From: Isochrysis galbana
Lineage: Eukaryota > Haptophyta > Isochrysidales > Isochrysidaceae
NCBI GenBank assembly: GCA_018136815.1
Contig: CM030932.1
Span: 2,897,019 to 2,961,018, forward strand
Reading direction: 5' to 3'
Length of the DNA stretch: 64,000 nucleotides
In this document: one piece after another, positions 44,320-54,141 of the stretch
How positions within the stretch are numbered: position 1 is the stretch's first letter
Layout of the letters: every line of letters starts with the position of its first letter
Program-made: the position numbers and the translations under genes
Notes under the pieces: model-generated
Database searches by the model: none
Seen by the model: only the letters and a program-made list of their open reading frames with translations
What the model was told of the DNA's origin: nothing

Positions 44320-44810
44320 CCCCCGGTGATCTTCCCCCCTTCCTCCTGTGTCTCCGGGTGGGCGGCGGCCTCGGTCCCGACCTATCATGTAAACGGGCGC
44401 GGGACTTACCAATTTTTTCGGTGGGCGGAGCTCTCACACTCCGCCAACCCCGCTTCTCCGCGCTCTCTGCTCTCTCCCCTCTCCTCCTCCTACGGCACGC
44501 GCGATGGCGCGCCTGCGGCGGGCCTCCAGCTGCCCTCTGGCGACCCCTGGAGGCTCGAGGAGGCCAGCTCAGGGGGCAGAGGAGGCTGGGGCTGGGCCCT
44601 AGCCTCCCCTGCCTCTGCCTCTCCATCGCTGGCGCTCCTGGGCCTCTGCGGCTCTGCGGCCCCCACGCTGCACCTGTCTGCCTGTCGACCAGGGGGGGTG
44701 GGGGGAGGGGGGGTTGGAGCAATGGGCCAGCCTCGACAGGCCAGGGAGGGCGAATGGGGCGAGCCTGTGGGTGAGAGAGTGGGTCAGTAGAGCAGTCTGC
44801 TCCTGCCGTG
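44320..44810 (+). repeat. Dispersed repeat family A, second diverged copy
   Basis: It has the same order of blocks as the previous copy: C run, CGCGCCTGCGGC, CCAGCTCAGGGGGCAGAGGA, and GGCCAGCCTCGACAGGCCAG. The two lie in tandem. From 44811 to 45228 there is GC-rich DNA without a clear gene, apart from a possible upstream exon of the next gene at 45150-45225. Confidence 0.6.
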
Positions 44811-45228
44811 CGCGTCGCGCGTCGGTCACCTCGACGAGCACGGGCGAGTCGTTGGTCGTTGGTAGAAGTGGCGTCGGTGAGGGCGAGCGGGGTCGGGTCG
44901 GGATGGCGGACATGGTTGAGCGCTTGTGTGTGTGCGTGTGTTGGGGCGAGGCGAGCGGCGCGCGGCGGCGAGCAAAGAGAGCGAAGCGACGCTCGCCTTC
45001 CCCCGCGGGGGGGAGGGGGAGACCACCTTCTTTCTTTTCCCCGGTCCTCGGTCTTCGCGCGCCGCTGCTCCGTTACCGTTCACCTGCGTAAACTAAAATT
45101 CACTGTCTAAAACCCCAGAGTACTCCTAGGAGTAGTAATAGGTAACGTGAATGAACGCGAGTTCGAGCAGCGGGGAACCACGGGCAGCGCGATGAAGATG
45201 TCCCAGCCTTCTCTCGTGACTCTCAGGT

Positions 45229-46221
45229 GTGCGCAACGCTCGCGGCGCGTGGCCGGATCGCGTTCATGCAGCCGAGCTTGGCTCCCTCACCTACCATCGC
45301 AGAGCCCTTGTGCCATCGCTCGCCTGGTCGGCATACAAGGGCCAGGCGGGCAAGGTAGCGGTTGTGGGCGGCTGCTTCGAGTACACGGGCGCTCCTTATT
45401 ATGCAGCTGTCTCGGCGCTGAAGCTGGGCGCCGACCTATCGCACGTCTTTTGCGACGCACAGGCTGCCCTACCCATCAAGGGCTACTCACCAGAGCTCAT
45501 TGTCCACGGATGCCTTCAGGGCGATGACTACACAGGGTCGCCCTCAGCGCAACAGCAGGCAGACGCCATCATCAAGTGGTTCCCTGCGCTCACCGCGCTC
45601 GTTGTGGGGCCCGGACTTGGGCGAGACCCACGGCTGCAGGAGGTGGCAGGTCTGGTGATTGAACGCGCCGTCGCCGATGGTCTTCCGTGCGTGATTGACG
45701 CAGATGGCCTGCGAGTTGTGATGGACAACCCGTCGCTTGTACATGGAAGTGCATGGATAGTGCTCACCCCAAATCGAGCTGAGTTCAGGCGGCTGCTCGC
45801 TGCCATCCTGCCCGGGGAAGAGGAGGCGCTCGATGATCCAGAGGGACAGGTGATGCGGATGAGTTCGGCGCTTGGCGGACCGCTCATCATTCGTAAGGGT
45901 GTGGAAGACATCATATCGGATGGCAAGACTGTCTTCTCTGTGTCGGAGCGTGGCAGCCCAAAGCGAAGCGGTGGGCAAGGTGATGTGTTGGCCGGATGCA
46001 CGGCGACATTGCTGAGTTGGGCTAAGGCTGGTGGAGCTGATCGCCTTTCCGCCTCCACCGAAGCTTCCGCCGCGATGCTCGCAGCCTACACAGCGTGCAT
46101 GTTCACTCGCCGCACTAGTGAGGAGGCGTTCCGTCGTCATCGTCGTGCGATGACGGCCCCCGATCTGATCGAGGCGATAGGACCTGTCTTCGACGAGCTT
46201 TTCCCAGTAGATGGCGAGTGA
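45229..46221 (+). CDS. NAXD: ATP-dependent NAD(P)H-hydrate dehydratase
   Basis: A 330-residue frame. The enzyme repairs damaged NADH and NADPH by dehydrating their hydrates (NAD(P)HX) using ATP. The ribokinase-like fold is clear: YKGQAGKVAVVGGCFEYTGA near residue 36, ALKLGADLSHVFC, KGYSPELIVHG, VVGPGLGRD, the IDADGL stretch, LTPNRAEF near 179-186 and the catalytic GGQGDVLAG near 248. The length is typical. The start is uncertain: the ATG at 45229 follows a CTCTCAG acceptor-like sequence at 45221-45227, so an upstream exon with a targeting peptide may exist. No intron is needed within the conserved part. It has no functional link with the neighbours. Confidence 0.93.
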   Translation: MRNARGAWPDRVHAAELGSLTYHRRALVPSLAWSAYKGQAGKVAVVGGCFEYTGAPYYAAVSALKLGADLSHVFCDAQAALPIKGYSPELIVHGCLQGDDYTGSPSAQQQADAIIKWFPALTALVVGPGLGRDPRLQEVAGLVIERAVADGLPCVIDADGLRVVMDNPSLVHGSAWIVLTPNRAEFRRLLAAILPGEEEALDDPEGQVMRMSSALGGPLIIRKGVEDIISDGKTVFSVSERGSPKRSGGQGDVLAGCTATLLSWAKAGGADRLSASTEASAAMLAAYTACMFTRRTSEEAFRRHRRAMTAPDLIEAIGPVFDELFPVDGE

Positions 46222-47209
46222 GCTGGGCTACCTCCAGACTCTTCTTGCCGATGCCATTGGCTAGAGTGCGCTCGACTTGGAGGCCCACCGTGATGGCAGT
46301 GTATTCTAGGTAGTGGTGTCTACTTGGCATGGCCTCGGCGCCAGCGCCTATGCGAATGGATGTTAGATTACAATCTGAGAGTTAATACCGCTACTGAGAA
46401 AACCTTTGAAGATGCCAGCTACTGCTACTACGACTACCTACTCATGGGATCCCACTGTCATCGCCCTTATCCCTCGTCACGACGCACTCCCCTTTCTCCT
46501 TTCTGCTCCCTCCCCCGACCGACGCCGACGTTCCTTGTTCTTCGGTTCCCGGGCAAAACGTTTGCGGTGCTACAGCGCAGCCAGCAACGAGCTGTGAGGC
46601 AAGTGGCGACGATGAGAGCGGCGCTTATAAGTAGGGGTCAATGCAATGGGGGCCTTGCGCCCCCCTTCCTCTATCGCAGACACCCGCTAAAAGATATAAG
46701 CTGTCGAGCGCTTTTGGAGCATCGCCTTTTAGGAGCCGGAATCTGCGATCGTCAAAATGCGGGGACAAGTATCGTGCCGACAAAAGGGAACCTCACGTTG
46801 CAACTTCTCGGCGCGATGCCTTCCTCACATGCTGCACACAGAGTCCATTATGGTACCTAGGCCACGACGCCAACACGAAACAAATACGAAACACGACTCA
46901 TCACACAGCAACGTACTGAGAACACGCACAGACACTTGCTGACACAAGCATGCAGCCACATGCACTTACAAGTAGATGCTAGGGCCCCCTGGGGTGCGTA
47001 GTGTAGTGTATATGAAATTGGCATGAGGTTGGGAATTGGAGGCGGCATCGATGTCTGCCATCGCTCCCGTGACCACCGTATACGTCATAGTTGATGCCGA
47101 CACCCCGGCGTCGATCGCTACAATCTCAGATGGCATGCTGATCCCGTCTCTTTCACTGGATTGTAAGCGTCACACAGTCCATCAGAAGTGACATCTGGTA
47201 GGCGCTATG
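46222..47209. other. Intergenic; short family A end fragment
   Basis: At 46628-46690 the minus-oriented end of family A appears (CTTATAAGTAGGGGTCAATG and GGGCCTTGCGCCCCCCTTCC). Nothing else is recognised between NAXD and the small minus-strand gene. Confidence 0.6.
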
Positions 47210-47517
47210 CTATCTCATCAACTGTTGTTGCTGCTGCCGGAGCTGCCGCAACTCAAGATCTAGTTCCTTCACCCTCTCCTTTGCTGCCTCAAAGGTGCGG
47301 CCTGTGTTATCATCGACATTGCATCGCAAACGATTCAGCCGTTCGAGCTGCGAGGCAAGGGCAAGACTTGATGTTGGATTCTTATTTGTGGCGATATGGA
47401 TGTGTTGCCGCGCACCTGCAGGCTTAGCCTGTGAATGGCACCACGCAGCTCGCCCACACGCTGGCGCTCACAAGCAAGAATCTCGGCAAGATCGGAGCTC
47501 ATCGTGGACAGGGGCAT
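47210..47517 (-). CDS. 79-residue coiled-coil protein, two exons
   Basis: Minus-strand exons 47517-47416 and 47347-47210 join in phase 0 across a 68-base GT-AG intron (donor GTGCGC, as in the CobW gene). The product starts MPLSTMSSDLAEILACERQR and continues with heptad-like GELRGAIHRLSLQ, LERLNRLRCNVD, EAAKERVKELDLELRQLR, ending in a Gln run and MR. It is almost wholly helical and charged, as in small subunits of tethering or motor complexes. I do not recognise the family, and it could be the last part of a longer gene. The splice agreement is the main evidence. Confidence 0.6.
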
Positions 47518-47914
47518 ATCCCCCGGGGCAGGGCAGTAGAAACTGAGGAGAATCAGATGAGAGGCACGTTTGAGCCAGCCAGCAAGTCAACAGTTCCACA
47601 AAACTTTCGAGCTGATGCAGACGGTGAGAGGAGTACTGTGGTCCAAGGACGGCCAAGAAGGCAGGTGAGTGAAGGGCTGGACGAGCAGGTAATTGGAGAA
47701 GGAGAAGGAGAGAGCCGTGAAGAGTGAGAGAGTGAGAGCGTGGAGAGAGTGAGAGCGGAGAGTGGCTAGAAAGCGCCGAGACGCAGCGGGGTTGGTTGAG
47801 GGGACGGCTAGCGCGAAGCGCTCCTAAAGTTAAAGAGAGACGAGAGGAGAGAGAAGAGAGTACTTGTAAATACTCTACAGACTTTACTCTACTCTAGAGT
47901 AGAGTACTCTACTC

Positions 47915-49040
47915 CTAGAGTAGAGTAGAGCAGAGTAGAGTAGAGCAGAGCAGAGTAGAGTAGAGTAGAGTAGAGCAGAGTAGAGTAGAGTAGAGTAGAG
48001 CAGAGTAGAGTAGAGTAGAGTAGAGTAGAGTAGAGTAGAGTAGAGTAGAGTAGAGTAGAGTAGAGTAGAGTAGAGTAGAGTAGAGTAGAGCAGAGCAGAG
48101 TAGAGTAGAGTAGAGTAGAGTAGAGTAGAGTAGAGTAGAGTAGAGTAGAGTAGAGTAGAGTAGAGTAGAGTAGAGTAGAGTAGAGCAGAGCAGAGCAGAG
48201 TAGAGTAGAGTAGAGTAGAGTAGAGTAGAGCAGAGTAGAGTAGAGTAGAGTAGAGCAGAGTAGAGCAGAGTAGAGTAGAGTAGAGTAGAGCAGAGTAGAG
48301 TAGAGTAGAGTAGAGTAGAGTAGAGTAGGGTAGAGCAGAGCAGAGTAAAGTAGAGTAGAGCAGAGCAGAGTAGAGTAGAGTAGAGTGGAGAGTGGAGTAG
48401 AGTAGAGAAGAGTAGAGTAGAGTAGAGTAGAGTAGAGCAGAGTAGAATAGAGTAGAGTAGGGTAGAGCAGAGTAGAGTAGAGTAGAGTAGAGTAGAGTAG
48501 AGTAGAGTAGAGTAGAGTAGAGTAGAGTAGAGTAGAGTAGAGCAGAGTAGAGTAGAGTAGAGTAGAGTAGAGCAGAGTAGAGTAGAGTAGAGTAGAGAAG
48601 AGAAGAGCAGAGTAGAGTAGAGTAGAGAGTAGAGTAGAGTAGAGCAGAGTACAGTAGAGTAGAGTAGAGTAGAGTAGAGTAGAGTAGAGTAGAGTAGAGC
48701 AGAGTAGAGTAGAGTAGAGTAGAGTAGAGTAGAGTAGAGTAGAGTAGAGTAGAGTAGAGTAGAGTAGAGTAGAGTAGAGTAGAGTAGAGTAGAGTAGAGT
48801 AGAGTAGAGTAGAGTAGAGTAGAGTAGAGCATAGTAGAGTAGAGTAGAGAAGAGTAGAGAAGAGTAGAGTAGAATAGAGTAGAGGAGAGTAGAGGAGAGT
48901 AGAGTAGAGTAGAGTAGAGTAGAGTAGAGCAGAGCAGAGTAGAGTAGAGTAGAGTAGAGTAGAGTAGAGCAGAGTAGAGTAGAGTAGAGCAGAGTAGAGT
49001 AGAGTAGAGTAGAGTAGAGTAGAGTAGAGCAGAGTAGAGT
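47915..49040. repeat. Five-base satellite, first block
   Basis: About 225 units of TAGAG with variants CAGAG, GAGAG and AAGAG: almost all variation falls on the first base of the unit. On the minus strand the array has no stop codons, so it reads as endless STLLY. A short palindromic CTCTACTCTAGAGTAGAG precedes it. From 47518 to 47914 no gene is seen. Confidence 0.98.
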
Positions 49041-49963
49041 CAACCTACTTTTATAAGTGGGGGTCAATGGGGGCCTCGCGCCCCCCTCTCTCCATCGCGG
49101 ACACCCCCCGGGGTGGGCCCGTACATTCAACCTCAGCCCCTGCCCTCTGGCAGGGGCTGGGTAATCATCATCCTGGCCCAGACCCTTCGTGGGCGCGGGC
49201 CGCGACTCGCACTCCCACGCCCATACTGGGCCTGCCCTCGAGCTGACTCCCCCCCCTCCCCTGGTCGCCAGGCATACAGAGGCCGCAGGGAGGCCCCAAT
49301 GGCCAGCGTGGCAAGCGTGGGAGAGGCAGGGGGGGCCAGGGGCTGAGCCCCAGCCTCCACTGCCCCCTGAGCTGCCCTTGCTGGCCCTCTGGGAGCCCCC
49401 AAAGGCCCTCTGAGAGCAGGCCGTGGCGCGCCGCATGGCGACGCGCCGCAGGGAGAGGGGTGGAGGAGAATGGAGAGAGGGAGAGGGGGGGTTTTGCACC
49501 CCCCCCGATGGAGTGCGGTAAGAAACGGGCCCCATTTGCGTTAGCAAACGGGCGAAGGGGGGCGGCTGGCGACAGGAGGAAGAGAGGAAGGGAGTGGCTC
49601 AAGACGTCCTTGTGGCAGGTATCGGGGGGCGCAGTCATTTATTTCTTCGAGGACTGCTCGCGGCGCGAGCTGTAAGGGCCGCTCTGCTTCTCGACGAGAG
49701 GTCCCTCCCCCCCCCCCCGGTGTTTTTCCCCGGAGAGTCGGCCGGCGTCGACCGGTCCGCCTCAATGGGTTTTCCCTCATTGTAACTTGTGGGGAGTTAT
49801 AATGGGAGCCGGGGGTTTGCGAGGGGGGAGATTTGAAGGGATGCATATGTGTATGTGTCTGTGCCACCACTTCAAGGCGTGCGGGCAGGTGCGCTGAGGG
49901 GTGTCGTGATAGTACCGGGCTAGTGGGAGTAGTGGTACTAACGCTCAGTTGTTTTATTATATA
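49041..49963 (-). mobile_element. Dispersed repeat family A, most complete copy, inside satellite
   Basis: It lies between two blocks of the same satellite, so both ends are visible: CAACCTACTTTTATAAGTGG at the left and GCTCAGTTGTTTTATTATAT at the right. Other copies stop at the same points (right end at 58765-58875; left starts at 24131 and 62285). Length 923 bases. There is no coding capacity, no clear terminal inverted repeats, and one AT-rich end. The class is unknown, but insertion into the satellite marks it as mobile. Confidence 0.8.
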
Positions 49964-51525
49964 TAGAGCAGAGTAGAGTAGAGTAGAGTAGAGTAGAGTA
50001 GAGTAGAGTAAAGTAGAGTAGAGTAGAGTAGAGTAGAGTAGAGTAGAGTAGAGAAGAGTAGAGAAGAGTAGAGAAGAGTAGAGTAGAGTAGAGCAGAGTA
50101 GAGCAGAGTAGAGTAGAGCAGAGTAGAGCAGAGTAGAGTAGAGTAGAGAAGAGTAGAGAAGAGTAGAGTAGAGTAGAGTAGAGGAGAGTAGAGTAGAGTA
50201 GAGTAGAGCAGAGTAGAGTAGAGTAGAGTAGAGTAGAGTAGAGTAGAGTAGAGTAGAGTAGAGTAGAGTAGAGTAGAGAAGAGTAGAGTAGAGTAGAGTA
50301 GAGTAGAGTAGAGGAGAGCAGAGTAGAGTAGAGTAGAGTAGAGTAGAGTAGAGCAGAGTAGAGTAGAGTAGAGTAGAGTAGAGTAGAGCAGAGAAGAGTA
50401 GAGCAGAGTCGAGTAGAGTAGAGTAGAGTAGAGTAGAGTAGAGCAGAGTAGAGTAGAGCAGAGTAGAGTAGAGTAGAGTAGAGTAGAGTAGAGTAGAGTA
50501 GAGTAGAGTAGAGTAGAGTAGAGTAGAGTAGAGTAGAGTAGAGTAGAGTAGAGCAGAGTAGAGGAGAGTAGAGTAGAGTAGAGTAGAGTAGAGTAGAGTA
50601 GAGTAGAGTAGAGTAGAGCAGAGTAGAGTAGAGTAGAGTAGAGTAGAGTAGAGTAGAGTAGAGGAGAGTAGAGTAGAGTAGAGTAGAGTAGAGTAGAGTA
50701 GAGTAGAGCAGAGGAGAGCAGAGTAGAGTAGAGCAGAGTAGAGTAGAGCAGAGTAGAGTAGAGTAGAGGAGAGGAGAGTAGAGTAGAGTAGAGTAGAGTA
50801 GAGTAGAGTAGAGTAGAGTAGAGTAGAGTAGAGTAGAGTAGAGTAGAGCAGAGGAGAGTAGAGTAGAGTAGAGTAGAGTAGAGTAGAGTAGAGTAGAGCA
50901 GAGCAGAGTAGAGTAGAGTAGAGTAGAGTAGAGGAGAGGAGAGGAGAGTAGAGTAGAGTAGAGTAGAGTAGAGTAGAGTAGAGTAGAGTAGAGTAGAGTA
51001 GAGTAGAGTAGAGTAGAGTAGAGTAGAGTAGAGTAGAGCAGAGGAGAGTAGAGTAGAGTAGAGTAGAGTAGAGTAGAGTAGAGTAGAGTAGAGTAGAGCA
51101 GAGGAGAGTAGAGTAGAGTAGAGTAGAGTAGAGTAGAGTAGAGTAGAGTAGAGTAGAGTAGAGTAGAGTAGAGTAGAGTAGAGTAGAGTAGAGCAGAGCA
51201 GAGTAGAGTAGAGTAGAGTAGAGTAGAGTAGAGTAGAGCAGAGCAGAGTAGAGTAGAGTAGAGCAGAGTAGAGTAGAGTAGAGTAGAGCAGAGTAGAGTA
51301 GAGTAGAGTAGAGTAGAGTAGAGTAGAGTAGAGTAGAGTAGAGTAGAGCAGAGGAGAGTAGAGTAGAGTAGAGTAGAGTAGAGCAGAGCAGAGTAGAGTA
51401 GAGTAGAGCAGAGTAGAGTAGAGTAGAGTAGAGCAGAGTAGAGTAGAGTAGAGTAGAGTAGAGTAGAGCAGAGGAGAGTAGAGTAGAGTAGAGTAGAGTA
51501 GAGTAGAGTAGAGTAGAGTAGAGTA
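49964..51525. repeat. Five-base satellite, second block
   Basis: About 310 units of the same NAGAG repeat as the first block, in the same orientation and phase type. It ends at GAGTACCCTAGAGAGAGG. Confidence 0.98.
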
Positions 51526-51845
51526 CCCTAGAGAGAGGAGAGGGAGAGGGAGAGAGGGTGGGTGGGCCGCGCTGGCGCTGGCATCCGTCGGGCTCTGTGA
51601 GGTGGGGAGGAGGCGAGGGAGTTGGGGGGCTCGCAAGGGCTTTGGGGGGTGGGGGCGGGGGGACGAAAAGAGAAGGGGGGGGGGAGGAGCACAGAAGGAG
51701 GCAGGCGGGGGGCGGGGGGGAAGAGTGCACTACGCCAGGCCTAAGTTGCCCCACGCAGCGCCTGGCACGCACTCATGCAGAGCTGCCCAGCCAACGCTGA
51801 TGCTCCTTCCTGTCTTCTATGTCATTCCCTCCCATGTAGACAGCC

Positions 51846-52147
51846 ATGTGGACTTCTCTTCTCGTCCGCGTGATGCGCAAGGAGATGGAGCAAGAGCCGA
51901 TCGTCTTCATCTCCGGAGTCCTGGGCCTCACTGGTATGTGCAAATGGAAGTCAAGCCCCAAGCGTTTCTTGCTCTCTGCTTCCAGCGTCCTTGCCCAATT
52001 TTCTCTAAAAATCCACACTACCGCTGTCCAGGTTGCATATTGCCGCTTCTCTTCTGGGATGGCGGTCGCAGGGCTCAGGATGAGGCTACCACATATGCTT
52101 ACCGTATCAAGTACCTGTATCCCAAGAGGACACCAACAGCAGAGTAA
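51846..52147 (+). CDS. Small single-pass protein, complex I B9/NDUFA3-like, two exons
   Basis: Exons 51846-51933 and 52032-52147 join in phase 1 over a 98-base GT-AG intron and give 67 residues. The start MWTSLLVRVMRKEMEQEPIV is followed by one membrane helix (FISGVLGLTGCILPLLFW) and a short charged tail (YLYPKRTPTAE). The plan of short basic N-terminus, W...EP before the helix, and LP after it resembles the NDUFA3/B9 accessory subunit of mitochondrial complex I. The C-tail is shorter than in animals. Small size makes the assignment tentative; the gene itself is better supported by splicing and frame. From 51526 to 51845 lies its GC-rich upstream region. Confidence 0.55.
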
Positions 52148-53229
52148 GCATTGTGCAGCACCATCATTCAGCGTGGCACTCGCCATTGTGCCTCGTCTTC
52201 TCATCATCTGCTTCCATCGGCTGCCATGTGAGAACTAAGCGAAGGGTTGAGCACCTTGCACGTTGTGGGGCATCCGCGGCATACACCAAAATTTGATTTA
52301 TGCGCACCTTTCCCGTATCCCCCCATGAGTGGCGCCCTCTTACAAGGAGTCACCTTGACACGAAAACCGAGACGTCCCCATCGGGCGGGGCACCTCTCAA
52401 TGTATACTGATATATGGGTAGGGGCGAGCAATCCGACAGCGGCGGGTAGGCACAGTCAACCTTCCGTGCCGTCAATTGTCCCCCTCCCCCAGTGGATAGT
52501 GGACGACATTCACGCACCCTGCGCGCCAGCGAGACGCGGCGCACTCCCGATCCGCCCATGTTTCGCTGGAATAATATTGAGACTAATGAGCATCAGTGCT
52601 GCTATGCCACGAGCCTTTCACTTGCACCAACGCGCCAGGCCACGATAAACACACACATGACCGCACTAATTCTAACTAAGACCCAAGGCACGAGCAAAAC
52701 TACGCAAAACTAAAGTACCCGATAATAGTAGTAGTAATATAATTATAACTCCCCTAGCAGGCCCCCGGCTTCCGTTAGAACTCCCCACAGGCTCATTGGG
52801 TGAAAACCCAGTGAGGTGTCGACATACATTAACGACTCACTAGTGACTAGTCACTGGCTAGGGAAATGGATAATGGGTGGCCCTTGCTTGGTTGGCCCTT
52901 GCTTGCTTGGCCCTTGCCTTGGGGCTTGGGGCAGGCAATTTTGCAATTTGCCCGAGCGGTCCGCCGCAGAGGCGCCTGGGGAACCCTCCTTTGTTTGAAA
53001 AAAAACATCTGAAGATTCTGGGCTACACACCTACTCACCTACTATCCCAACCAAGGTATCCATTGTTCTACTCCGACAACGCCCTTAACTTCCCTCCCTC
53101 CACCTCTTCCCCTGAAGTCGCGTTCCGTCAAAAGAGGGCCAGGTGATAGTTTTGTTTTCACTCCGAATGTTATGCTAGTACAGGCGCAAGGACGCGGCGC
53201 GCGCGCAGATAACACCACGGACCACAGAC
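52148..53229. other. Intergenic with repeat scraps
   Basis: At 52745-52825 a piece of the left part of family A occurs (GCCCCCGGCTTCCGTT, AACTCCCCACAGG, GAAAACCCAGTGAGG). At 53110-53145 the complement of the family B end is present (AAGTCGCGTTCCGTCAAAAG). GGCCCTTGCTTGCTTGGCCC repeats lie at 52878-52920. No gene recognised. Confidence 0.6.
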
Positions 53230-54060
53230 CCCCATTCGATTTATCGAGTGAGGTCTCTTGATATTGGTTGCACATCCTGCATTTGTTCGTTATGCTTATG
53301 CCGAGAATCTGTTTTTGGTACCTATTCTCCTGTGGGTGATGTGTTTGAAGTGTTGAAGTGTGGGTGTTTGTCCGTGTGTTTCAACAACGGCAGGGTGTAT
53401 AGCCTGGCTATGCGTTTCCAGTCCTCTTTTGAGATGTCTAGGCGTTTTTCCCATGCTGTTTTGGCCGTTTGTGGGTCGTTGAGTCGTGTCGCCTTGAGCG
53501 CGGCTTTCGTGATGTCGGAAACCGTGATCGCGTCGAGTGCAATTCTTCCATTTTGTATGGCGTACTCGTCGGCTAGCGGGTATTCCATGTACTTGGGCCC
53601 TTTGTATCCATTCTCCCAGGGTGGTGGTAGCGTTATGTTTCTTCGGCGCTCGCTACGTCACCGGTGTCCGGTGTCGGAGACCTCCCCGAGATAGTTGGTG
53701 TCTGTGTGAACCCATATGTTGTTAAGTTTTTTGATGTACTTATCGTCTTCTGAGACTCTGACCTCTTCTCGTTTTGTTTCCCCCGACTCATGGGGGGATT
53801 CTTCTCCCTCCTGGCAGGTCCTCTCTCCGGGACCGGGTGGTGGGCGTTCCGACGACTTGTCTAGTATTTGCCGCGCGTGGTCGACCACGGCGTCCCATGA
53901 GTCTAGGAATTCCGTTTTACGGATCGCGCGGCCCTCGTGTACGAAGACCTCCGGGAGGTGTTCGACATAGGTCGAGCACTCTTCCCTACTGTAGGGCGTC
54001 GTGAAGGCATCGCCTTTGAACACGTTGTGTACCACGTTAGCTCTCGGGGGCCCCCGATGG
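53230..54060 (-). pseudogene. Non-LTR-retrotransposon-like coding remnant
   Basis: Minus-strand protein is readable in two to three frames: VVHNVFKGDAFTTPYS, VHEGRAIRKTEFLDSWDAV and NIWVHTDTNYLGEV (54060-53658); then YADEYAIQNGRIALDA-like and TAWEKRLDISKEDWKRIA (53588-53322); then CRMCNQYQETSLD near 53260. The W-x-x-R...W-x-x-I segment followed by a CxxC...E stretch resembles the C-terminal part of LINE reverse transcriptases, but no RT motif is present. It is broken and truncated near 53230. It lies antisense to the 5' flank of the RCC1 gene. Confidence 0.4.
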
Positions 54061-54141
54061 CCGAGAGCTCCTGGGGGGCGTTGGCTCCTGGGAGGTAACA
54101 TAGACTTAGAGTCGGGTTTTCCCGCGCGCGCTTGCGCGCGG

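Noticed and set aside
47889-51772. Long minus-strand open frames reading STLLY repeats (up to 743 residues)
   Set aside because: A five-base repeat without stop codons gives endless frames on that strand; there is no other coding signal.
54001-54141. Upstream start of the RCC1 frame at 54001
   Set aside because: The first 47 codons overlap antisense retroelement-like sequence; the ATG at 54142 is the more plausible start.
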